A stretch of 34,052 nucleotides of DNA from Parcubacteria group bacterium Athens0714_16. Lineage in GTDB: Bacteria > Patescibacteriota > Minisyncoccia > Phycocordibacterales > 21-14-all-36-13. Numbering within the stretch: position 1 is the stretch's first letter; the number at the start of each line of letters is the position of its first letter. The notes beneath the pieces were generated by a model. That model did no database searches, was not told where the DNA came from, and was given only the letters and a program-made list of their open reading frames with translations. Positions 18,414 to 26,192 of this stretch are shown here, in pieces. The DNA lies in the NCBI GenBank assembly GCA_007376805.1, contig VMGX01000005.1, positions 1 to 34,052 of the forward strand, given 5' to 3'. Position numbers and translations under genes: made by a program.

Positions 18414-19076
18414 TTATAATTTTTTACCTTCAATAAAAGCAACGCTTTCCTCTGGTTCTGTTATAACTATATGTTTATATTTTAATAAATCTACAGAACT
18501 TAAGCTCTTAACATTTATAATCTCTGTATTATTAAAATTATTGAAACTTTTTGTTGTATTAATATTATTTTTTCCTAGAATTATCAAAACAGAGTTATTC
18601 TTTTTTGAAAGAATTTTTTCAAAACCAGAAATTTTTGATAAATTAGATAAAATACTTTTAGCCTCTTTTGCTTTTGGTTCAGAAAACTTTATTGAATCAA
18701 CAAACAAAAGTTCTCCGTCTTTAAGTTTCTGTGAAAGTAACGTGAAAAGAGCCTTAACCTTCATCTTCTTGTTTATTTTTTTAGAAAAATCTCTTTCATT
18801 TCTTGGTCCAAAAGTAACACCTCCACCTTTCCATATTGGTGATCTTGATGAACCGTGTCTCGCCTTTCCTGTTCCTTTTTGTCTCCAAGGCTTAATCCCG
18901 CCCCCCCTTACATCACCTCTGTTTTTTGTGTGTGCAATTGCTTTTCTTGCATTTGACATCATTGATGTCGCAACCTGATAAATAAGATCAGCGTTCCATT
19001 TAACACCAAAGATAGATGCGGGTATTTTGATTTTACCTTTTTCTTCTCCTTTTTGATTGTATACTTTTACTTCCAT
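18414..19076 (-). CDS. rplD: 50S ribosomal protein L4
   Basis: KNRGDVRGGGIKPWRQKGTGKARHGSSRSPIWKGGGVTFGP. Confidence 0.97.
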   Translation of the reverse strand: MEVKVYNQKGEEKGKIKIPASIFGVKWNADLIYQVATSMMSNARKAIAHTKNRGDVRGGGIKPWRQKGTGKARHGSSRSPIWKGGGVTFGPRNERDFSKKINKKMKVKALFTLLSQKLKDGELLFVDSIKFSEPKAKEAKSILSNLSKISGFEKILSKKNNSVLIILGKNNINTTKSFNNFNNTEIINVKSLSSVDLLKYKHIVITEPEESVAFIEGKKL

Positions 19077-19109
19077 GTTTTTTAAATAATTATGGATTAA
19101 AAAGCTCGT

Positions 19110-19781
19110 TTAGAGCTTTTTAATTACCTCCACCAAGGTTCCTCTTCTGCCTGCAACAGCGCCTTTTATTAAAATTAAATTATTTTCTTTATCTATTTGA
19201 ACAACTTTAACATTTTTTAAAGTGACAACATCACTACCCATTCTACCCGCCATTCTTGTTCCTTTTAAAACTCTCTGTGGTCCGGTTGCTGCAATTGAGC
19301 CCGGTTCTCTTTCTGAGTGTTTTTGTCCGTGACTTCTTCTTCCCCCACCAAAACCGTGTCTTTTAACAACTCCCTGAAAACCTTTTCCTTTTGAAATTGA
19401 GCTAACATTTACTTTATCGCCTTCGCTGAAAAAAGAAGCATCAATTTTATCTCCAACATTATATTTATTTAAATCATTTTCATCTTTCATCCTAAATTCA
19501 CGAAGATGTCTAAAATTACCCAAGTTTTTTCTGTGACCAATATCTGCTTTTGTAAGTTTTTTAGGATTTTTTTCTCCAAAACCAACTTGAATCGCATTAT
19601 AACCATCCGTTTCTTTATTCTTTTTTTGTACAACAACAACGGGTCCTACTTCCAATACAGTGACAGGCGAAACCACTCCGTCTTCATTAAACACCTGTGT
19701 CATATTCTTTTTTAACCCTAATATAAATTTCATACCAAAAAAATAAAGCTTCTTAGATGATCTAACAAGCCCTTGAAACAA
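19110..19781 (-). CDS. rplC: 50S ribosomal protein L3
   Basis: GLKKNMTQVFNEDGVVSPVTVLEVGP...; GFGGGRRSHGQKHSEREPGSIA. Confidence 0.96.
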   Translation of the reverse strand: MFQGLVRSSKKLYFFGMKFILGLKKNMTQVFNEDGVVSPVTVLEVGPVVVVQKKNKETDGYNAIQVGFGEKNPKKLTKADIGHRKNLGNFRHLREFRMKDENDLNKYNVGDKIDASFFSEGDKVNVSSISKGKGFQGVVKRHGFGGGRRSHGQKHSEREPGSIAATGPQRVLKGTRMAGRMGSDVVTLKNVKVVQIDKENNLILIKGAVAGRRGTLVEVIKKL

Positions 19782-19786
19782 GCAGT

Positions 19787-20146
19787 TTACATCATCTTAA
19801 CGTCTATTGTTACACCTGATGGTAAACTCAAGTTCGTTAATGCTTCAACCAGCTTAGCCTCAGGATTTATTATGTCAAGAAGTCTCTTGTGTGTCCTCAT
19901 TTCAAACTGTTCCCTGGCATCCTTAAAAATAAATGTAGACCTGTTAACGGTATACTTTTTTATTTCAGTTGGAAGTGGAACCGGCCCTCTAATCTCAGCA
20001 TCAAATCTTAGTGCTGTGTCTATAATTTGTTTAACAGAGATATCAAGAATCTTACTGTCATAGGCACGAACCCTAATTCTCAACACCTGTGAGATTTCCT
20101 TTTCTTCTTTTTTCTTTGAAACTTTTTTTGTTTTCAACGTAGTCAT
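19787..20146 (-). CDS. rpsJ: 30S ribosomal protein S10
   Basis: LRIRVRAYDSKILDISVKQIIDTALRFDAEIRGPVPLPT. Confidence 0.96.
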   Translation of the reverse strand: MTTLKTKKVSKKKEEKEISQVLRIRVRAYDSKILDISVKQIIDTALRFDAEIRGPVPLPTEIKKYTVNRSTFIFKDAREQFEMRTHKRLLDIINPEAKLVEALTNLSLPSGVTIDVKMM

Positions 20147-20359
20147 CCCGTTAGAAATTAAAAAATTTTAATAAATTTTTTAATCCGTAATTTTAATAAA
20201 TTTTAATTATTTAACAATATTCACTGTAATTATTCTCTCTTTGTTTATCCACATTATTTCTAACGGGATAAATTTTACTTGATTTAAAAAGATTGGTTGT
20301 GAAAAATAAGATTTTTTATTTCTTATTTTTCACAACATCATCTTTTTGTTTATCTCTGT

Positions 20360-21559
20360 TTAAGCGACAATCTTTGTAACAACTCCTGCTCCAACTGTTT
20401 TTCCTCCCTCTCTGATAGCAAATCTTTGTTTCTCTTCAAGAGCAATCGGTGCAATAAGTTTTACTTTGAATGTTACTGTGTCTCCTGGCATAACCATCTC
20501 AACTCCTTCTTTCAAGACAACATCTCCTGTAACATCGGTTGTTCTTATATAGAACTGCGGTTTGTAACCACTGAAGAATGGTGTGTGTCTACCCCCTTCT
20601 TCCTTACTAAGAATGTAAACCTCTGCTTCAAAATCTGTGTGTGGAGTAACTGAACCTGGTTTTACAATAACTTGACCTCTCAAAACATCTTCTTTCTTTA
20701 CACCTCTCAATAATATTCCAGCGTTGTCGCCAGCCATACCTTTATCAAGAGATTTATTAAACATTTCAATTCCTGTAACCGTTGTCTTCATTACTGGTTT
20801 TAATCCAACCAATTCAACTTCCTCTCCTATTTTTACAACACCTCTTTCAATTCTTCCTGTTGCTACTGTTCCTCTACCTTCAATTGAGAAAACGTCTTCA
20901 ACTGGCATAAGAAATGGTTTTTCTATTTCTCTTTCTGGAACAGGTATGTATGTATCAAGCGCATCAACTAATTGCATAATGCCCTTTGTCCATTCATTGT
21001 TCATGTCTTTTGCTTCCAATGCTTTCAATCCAGAACCTCTTATAACTGGAGCGCTTGCTCCGTCAAATCCTTGTTTTGTCAAAAGTTCGCGAACTTCTTC
21101 TTCTACCAAATCAATCAAATCCTTGTCATCTACTTGGTCAATTTTATTTAGGAAAACGATTATTTTTGGGACACCAACTTGTTTTGCAAGAAGAACGTGT
21201 TCTCTTGTTTGTGGCATAACACCATCAGATGCTGCAACAACCAATATTGCACCGTCCATTTGTGCTGCACCTGTAATCATGTTCTTTATATAGTCAGCGT
21301 GACCTGGAGCGTCAACGTGTGCATAGTGACGATTTTTTGTTTCGTATTCAACGTGTGCTAATGCGATAGTAATACCTCTTTCTCTTTCTTCTGGGGCATT
21401 ATCAATAGCGTTAATATCCTTATTTTGTGCCTTGTACCCATCACCTGCCATGTTGAGTGTTTTCAAAATAGCTGCGGTAAGAGTTGTTTTCCCGTGGTCA
21501 ACGTGGCCTATAGTTCCTACGTTAACATGGGCTTTTGATCTATCAAATACTTCTGCCAT
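20360..21559 (-). CDS. tuf: elongation factor Tu
   Basis: [48 protein letters not shown]. Confidence 0.99.
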   Translation of the reverse strand: MAEVFDRSKAHVNVGTIGHVDHGKTTLTAAILKTLNMAGDGYKAQNKDINAIDNAPEERERGITIALAHVEYETKNRHYAHVDAPGHADYIKNMITGAAQMDGAILVVAASDGVMPQTREHVLLAKQVGVPKIIVFLNKIDQVDDKDLIDLVEEEVRELLTKQGFDGASAPVIRGSGLKALEAKDMNNEWTKGIMQLVDALDTYIPVPEREIEKPFLMPVEDVFSIEGRGTVATGRIERGVVKIGEEVELVGLKPVMKTTVTGIEMFNKSLDKGMAGDNAGILLRGVKKEDVLRGQVIVKPGSVTPHTDFEAEVYILSKEEGGRHTPFFSGYKPQFYIRTTDVTGDVVLKEGVEMVMPGDTVTFKVKLIAPIALEEKQRFAIREGGKTVGAGVVTKIVA

Positions 21560-21708
21560 ATTTATTTTTTACCCTGTGAAATAAAAAACTTTAGTTTTTA
21601 TGATGTTAAAGCATCATATTTCACGGGGTGAATTAAATCTTATAATAATTTTTAAATACTTTTTTAGCTTGCGCAAACCAAAAATACGCAACAAATGCGT
21701 TAGAAGAC

Positions 21709-21736
21709 ATGATAACAAAAAACCGTTTATAGTCAA
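21709..21736 (-). promoter_or_regulatory. putative tuf promoter overlapping the RT stop codon
   Basis: TTGACT (21736-21731), 16 nt, TATCAT (21714-21709) on minus strand. Confidence 0.6.
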
Positions 21737-22740
21737 GAAGCTTTTAGCGTCTGCCCCAATTTGTAGGCATCACCATGAGAAAGCATTCCTAAATATGATT
21801 GCCTCATTTCTTCTTTTGAATTTTCCCTTAATTTTCTTACCATTCTTTTCTTTGTTGAAGTTCGTAACACTCGATGGTTTGAAAAATGAACCCAGCCCAA
21901 GAAATCTACACCAGAAAAAATGGTTTTAATAAAAACTTTGTTTGGATGTAAATTCAATTTTAAATTGTTTTCCAAAAAAATTTTTATTTTTTCTAAAATA
22001 TCTTCTAAAAATTTTTTATCCTGCGACAAAACAACAAAATCATCAGCATATCTTATATAATATTTTATTTTCAATTCGTGTTTTACAAACTGGTCAAATT
22101 CATTCATATAAATATTTACCAAAAGTTGCGAAGTTAAATTACCCAAAGGAAGTCCTTTTTCGATATCAGCCATGTCTGATATCGAACTTGAAGTATAAAA
22201 ACTATCTATTATATTTTCTAAAAGCCAGAGAATATTTTTATCTTGAATATGTTTCTTTAGAATTTCTTTCAAAATACTATGGTCTATATTTGCAAAAAAC
22301 TTTTTAACATCACATTTTAAAACCCAACAAGTTTTTGTATCATTTTTACTTACTTTTTTTATAAAACTCTTAAATCTATATATTGCTTTATGTGTTCCTT
22401 TTCCAACACGACAAGAATACGAATCATAAATAAATTTCTTATCAAAATATGGATATAGCATTCTATAAATTGTGTGATGTAACAATCTATCTCTTACTTC
22501 GGCTTTATGTATATCTCTGGGTTTGGGGTCATCTATCTTAAATGCTTCATAACTACCATGCTTATATGTTTTATGTAAAAGTTCGTTATGAAGTTTAATA
22601 ATATTAGTCATTAAGTTTCTTTCAAAACCTAAAACATCTTTTCGTGATTTTTTATCTTTCAAAAACTCCTTCCACGCAAGAAGAAGATTTTCAATGGAAA
22701 TGATATATTGGTATGTATGAATAAGTTGAACATGAGACAT
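21733..22740 (-). CDS. DGR-type reverse transcriptase
   Basis: RT motifs KCDVKKFFANIDH, GLPLGNLTSQLLVNIYMNEFD (SQ in motif 4), YIRYADDFVVLS; adjacent TR/VR pairs. Confidence 0.95.
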   Translation of the reverse strand: MSHVQLIHTYQYIISIENLLLAWKEFLKDKKSRKDVLGFERNLMTNIIKLHNELLHKTYKHGSYEAFKIDDPKPRDIHKAEVRDRLLHHTIYRMLYPYFDKKFIYDSYSCRVGKGTHKAIYRFKSFIKKVSKNDTKTCWVLKCDVKKFFANIDHSILKEILKKHIQDKNILWLLENIIDSFYTSSSISDMADIEKGLPLGNLTSQLLVNIYMNEFDQFVKHELKIKYYIRYADDFVVLSQDKKFLEDILEKIKIFLENNLKLNLHPNKVFIKTIFSGVDFLGWVHFSNHRVLRTSTKKRMVRKLRENSKEEMRQSYLGMLSHGDAYKLGQTLKAS

Positions 22741-22776
22741 ACTAATAATTCTACCCCCCCCCTACTTTTGCCACTA

Positions 22777-23121
22777 ATGGCAAAAGTAAAAAGTTGTTAT
22801 TTAATTTGGATTACTTTTTATCAAATCTTACCAAAGCCCCATAAATATTCTTTGGGACAAAAAATAGATAATATTTTTATTGAGATTATTGAAGCAATTT
22901 CTATTGCCACTTTTTTATCTCGTGAAGAAAAACATCCATGGGTTCGGTTAGCGATACGAAAAGTGGATACTCTAAAAATACTTTTGATGGTTTTGTGGGA
23001 AACAAAATCATTGGATAATAAAAAATATATTGTTCTGTCTTTACAAATAGACGAAATAGGCAGAATGTTAGGCGGATGGAATGGACAAATTATAAAACAA
23101 AACTCTCCCACTAAAAAGTAA
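22777..23121 (+). CDS. avd: Avd-like accessory protein (four-helix bundle, DGR accessory variability determinant); upstream ATG at 22708 also possible
   Basis: ITFYQILPKPHKYSLGQKIDNIFIEIIEAISIATF pattern typical of Avd; next to RT and TR. Confidence 0.8.
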   Translation: MAKVKSCYLIWITFYQILPKPHKYSLGQKIDNIFIEIIEAISIATFLSREEKHPWVRLAIRKVDTLKILLMVLWETKSLDNKKYIVLSLQIDEIGRMLGGWNGQIIKQNSPTKK

Positions 23122-23137
23122 GAGAGAAATGAAGAGA

Positions 23138-23264
23138 TTTGCGAGAACCGCGGACGGGTTGTTGACATCAAAATCATTGTCAAGCCAGTTGTAATTCCAG
23201 TTCCACTTGCCACCATTCCAGTAGAGATACAGGACGTAGCGATTACCATTGGAGTTCCGTAGAA
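23138..23264 (-). repeat. DGR template repeat (TR)
   Basis: 127 bp aligned without gaps to VR1 and VR2; minus-strand reading encodes RNSNGNRYVLYLYWNGGKWNWNYNWLDNDFDVNNPSAVLAN, rich in AAC/AAT codons. Confidence 0.95.
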
Positions 23265-23507
23265 ATATATAGAATGTCATCAGCCCCACCACCTCTTGAA
23301 TATTCTTAAGGTTGTATCTTATTTGTATCTTTTGTGATAGTAATCACCCAACACTCTATACCAAGTATCTTCATTTTTTGAAGTTTCTGCATACATCACT
23401 CTATTTGAAACTGTAGTTGCAAATACTCTCAATGTATGGATACTGGTTTCGGTAGCAGAAAACCGTAATTTTCTACATATTCACCTACTGCCATATTTAA
23501 TTTAGCA

Positions 23508-23543
23508 CAAAAAAAAACCTCGTCCCGATAAATCGGAACGAGG
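23508..23543 (-). terminator. terminator/hairpin downstream of VR1 gene
   Basis: minus strand CCTCGTTCCGATTTATCGGGACGAGG followed by T-run; same stem at 26112-26137. Confidence 0.85.
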
Positions 23544-23596
23544 ATAAGAACAAAAAATAAAGGATCAAAAAGTTTAAAGAAAAAAAGTCCTAAGTA

Positions 23597-24241
23597 CTAA
23601 CTTGCGAGAACCGCGGACGGGTAGCTGACATCAAAATCATTGTCAAGCCAGTAGAAATCCCAGTGCCACTTGCCACCATACCAGTAGAGATACAGGACGC
23701 AGCGATTACCATAGGAGAACCGTAGAATTGTTCCATCAAAGAAAATAAAAGTTGTGTTTCCATTTGTTTTCTTTTTCCATTCTTCGGGAATAAAGTTTTG
23801 ATTTTCCCAAAGTGTTTGGAAAATTTTTGCATCCAAACGAATAACATTTTTTTCTTTTAGGCACTTGAGTTTGTCTACGCCGTTGATGGTTTTTTCATTT
23901 TTTTCTAAAGTTGTTTCAAAAACAACTTTAGTTAAATCAATTTCTGTGAGAGCAAGTGATTTTTCATCTTGCTCTTCTATTGACCATCCTGCACCAATGA
24001 ATTTTGCAGGGTCAAATGGAATAGAGCGGTCAATTTGGATTATTTTCGATCCAGAGACAATAACTTTTCCGCCACTGTTTATAAAAGTGACTAAATTTTT
24101 TAGAACAGTCTCTTCGCTTGAAAGCGAATTAATGCACGACTGGATTTTTTCTTTGTCGATAGAAGAGATTATTTCGTCGCTTCCCTTTACAAGAATTTTT
24201 CCAATAAATTCACGAAACTGACCATTAGTGGCTTTTTCCAT
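23597..24241 (-). CDS. DGR target protein 1 (variable C-terminus, probable C-type-lectin-like fold)
   Basis: C-terminus TILRFSYGNRCVLYLYWYGGKWHWDFYWLDNDFDVSYPSAVLAS encoded by VR1; about 150-aa C-terminal region near-identical to target 2. Confidence 0.93.
   Translation of the reverse strand: MEKATNGQFREFIGKILVKGSDEIISSIDKEKIQSCINSLSSEETVLKNLVTFINSGGKVIVSGSKIIQIDRSIPFDPAKFIGAGWSIEEQDEKSLALTEIDLTKVVFETTLEKNEKTINGVDKLKCLKEKNVIRLDAKIFQTLWENQNFIPEEWKKKTNGNTTFIFFDGTILRFSYGNRCVLYLYWYGGKWHWDFYWLDNDFDVSYPSAVLAS
23601..23727 (-). repeat. DGR variable repeat VR1
   Basis: 12 differences from TR, all at TR adenines on coding strand. Confidence 0.95.
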
Positions 24242-24321
24242 GACTTTCTCCTTATTTTAAAGAACATTTGAGCCGATTTTTCTACATTTTGTAGAAAGGG
24301 GCGGTTTCTAACCTTTGTTAT

Positions 24322-24350
24322 ATTATATACCCACTCGAACAAAATGTCAA
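24322..24350 (-). promoter_or_regulatory. sigma70 promoter of DGR target 1
   Basis: TTGACA (24350-24345), 17 nt, TATAAT (24327-24322) on minus strand. Confidence 0.85.
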
Positions 24351-24410
24351 GAGTTTGTAAAAAAGACCCCAAATAAGCCCTTTAATAAAAGGTATTATTT
24401 CTATTAAACA

Positions 24411-24446
24411 AACCACCGTGCTTTCATATATGAAAGCACGGTGGTT
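24411..24446 (-). terminator. palindromic terminator
   Basis: aaccaccgtgctttcatatatgaaagcacggtggtt. Confidence 0.8.
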
Positions 24447-24470
24447 ATTTTTTACTTTTATTTACTAAGA

Positions 24471-25160
24471 TTACTCTTTCTTCCCTATTTCTTTCTTTAT
24501 ACTTTCAAGATATTTCGCAGCTGCTTCTTGTCCTCCAAGTCCAAATGCCAATCCAAATGCAAGAGACAAAGCAACAACAATTCCGGTAAATAATGTTTGA
24601 ATGAATGTTACTGCAACACCAAGTTCAAACAATGCTGCCAATGCGGCAAAAATCCAGATTGTCCATTTTGTTAATGCTCCCAAAAACTTTGAAGATCTAA
24701 CATTTGCTGCTTTTATTCCTCCGATAACAACATTTTGCATTGCATCAGCTATAACAACACCAACAAGAAGTATAAGAACGGCAACAATTACTCTAGGCAA
24801 GAATAACAACACTACGTCTTGCAAAAAGATATTTACTTGATCAAGACCAAGAATATCTAAAGATGCAACAAGAAATGCTATCACCACAAACCATTTTATA
24901 AGACCTCCAACAAAAGCACCTGAATCAAGATTAAATCCTGTGCGATTAATTGGTGCTTCAAAACCAGCGTTTCTCAATGCATTATCTATCTTCAACGACT
25001 TAAAAATTTGGCTAACTGCTTTTCCTAAAACAGAACCAACCAACCATCCTAGAAGGAAGATTATGATTGCGATTATAAGACTTGGAATGAAGCCAATGGC
25101 ACCAACCCACAAGTCCTGAAATGATTTAGTCAAAACATTTCCCCATGTATTTAGTATCAT
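24471..25160 (-). CDS. membrane protein, mechanosensitive-channel-like conserved TM helix (CmpX/MscS-related)
   Basis: repeated TM segments, IIAIIIFLLGWLVGSVLGKAV, LAFGLAFGLGGQEAAAKYLE. Confidence 0.75.
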   Translation of the reverse strand: MILNTWGNVLTKSFQDLWVGAIGFIPSLIIAIIIFLLGWLVGSVLGKAVSQIFKSLKIDNALRNAGFEAPINRTGFNLDSGAFVGGLIKWFVVIAFLVASLDILGLDQVNIFLQDVVLLFLPRVIVAVLILLVGVVIADAMQNVVIGGIKAANVRSSKFLGALTKWTIWIFAALAALFELGVAVTFIQTLFTGIVVALSLAFGLAFGLGGQEAAAKYLESIKKEIGKKE

Positions 25161-25349
25161 ATTTCTTTTCTTTACTAATTAGCCTAAGCTAATTTGTTAT
25201 TAAAAATTCTAATAAAATTAATAATGTTGACCTGATTATTTAAACAACCTTTAAACAAGGTCTCTATAAATAATAACATTTTAGGAATATCACGGGTTGG
25301 TTCGTGTGGATAACCCAACCCCACCTAAAAGAAAGGGATGAAAAGGGGA

Positions 25350-25423
25350 TGAAAAATGCCAATAGGGGCATTTTTTAAAAAAAATTAATCATGGATGAAA
25401 AATGCCCATAGGGGCATTTTTCA
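25350..25423. repeat. tandem duplicated hairpin aaaaatgcc(a/c)ataggggcattttt
   Basis: two copies of gatgaaaaatgccNataggggcattttt about 50 bp apart. Confidence 0.7.
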
Positions 25424-25424
25424 T

Positions 25425-26054
25425 TTAGATGATGTTCGTTTTCTTTAATATTTTTCTATGTGGATAATCGAGAACATCTCTGATTAATTTATCATGTATA
25501 TCCAATCTGTAAGAAAAATCTTCCATATCAAAAGCTGCGTACGATAATTCTTTCCCTACCTGTGATTCTATGTCTTGAATAGCATTCTGTAATAATGTTT
25601 TATTTATTTTGTCTCCAACAACAAGAATATCAACCCTACTTTCTTCTGTTTTGTTAAAAAATACTCCGGAAAGGACAACCAATTTTATGTTGCCTGTCTT
25701 TTTTATTTTTTCAATTATTTGTTTATCGCCCAAAAGATCATTATTTAAAAGTAAATTTTGTAATGCATTTAAATATGGAAAATCTTTGTCCAAACACCAT
25801 CCGTTTGTTTTCTTTTTTTTGTTTTTTTGTTTTTTTGCTTTCTTGCTTTTTTGTTCTATTTCTTTAAAAAATATTTTTTTCTTTATCATCCCCGCACTTT
25901 CAATTTGTTTAATTATTTTACCAGCGACAAATTGCGAAACCTTGGATTTTTTTGAAACATCACTTTTGTTGTATGAATTTTCGGGATTAAATAGGAAAAG
26001 ACGCATTATTTTAACCCGATTTATTCCGTCAAATAGTTTTGATAAACTTTCCAT
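25425..26054 (-). CDS. winged-helix-like transcriptional regulator/nucleotidyltransferase-like protein
   Basis: N-terminal INRVKIMRLFLFNPENSYNKSDVSKKSKVS HTH-like; C-terminal SGVFFNKTEESRVDILVVGD. Confidence 0.55.
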   Translation of the reverse strand: MESLSKLFDGINRVKIMRLFLFNPENSYNKSDVSKKSKVSQFVAGKIIKQIESAGMIKKKIFFKEIEQKSKKAKKQKNKKKKTNGWCLDKDFPYLNALQNLLLNNDLLGDKQIIEKIKKTGNIKLVVLSGVFFNKTEESRVDILVVGDKINKTLLQNAIQDIESQVGKELSYAAFDMEDFSYRLDIHDKLIRDVLDYPHRKILKKTNII

Positions 26055-26104
26055 ATAAAGTCATTCTACCACTATTTTAAAAACCCGCCACCGATAAACA
26101 AAAT

Positions 26105-26137
26105 AAAAAAACCTCGTCCCGATAAATCGGAACGAGG
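26105..26137 (-). terminator. terminator/hairpin downstream of VR2 gene
   Basis: identical stem to VR1 terminator. Confidence 0.85.
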
Positions 26138-26192
26138 ATAAGAACAAAAAAAACAAAGGTTCAAAAAGTTAAAAGAAGAAAAATCCCAAGTT

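Noticed and set aside
20724-21293. 189-aa plus ORF opposite tuf
   Set aside because: Shadow ORF from codon bias of the highly conserved tuf gene.
21942-22307. 121-aa plus ORF opposite RT
   Set aside because: Antisense to clear RT motifs; no independent evidence.
21733-22740. retron or group II intron RT interpretation
   Set aside because: TR/VR pairs with adenine-specific changes, Avd-like neighbour and motif-4 SQ signature fit a DGR; no intron domain V/VI or retron msr/msd seen.
22821-23249. 142-aa minus ORF antisense to avd and over TR
   Set aside because: Frame created by antisense avd plus the TR in an alternative frame; no support as coding.
23068-23292. 74-aa minus ORF over TR
   Set aside because: This is the TR read in the VR frame (template), not an independent protein.
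23590-23847. 85-aa minus ORF over VR1
   Set aside because: Out-of-frame reading of the target gene.
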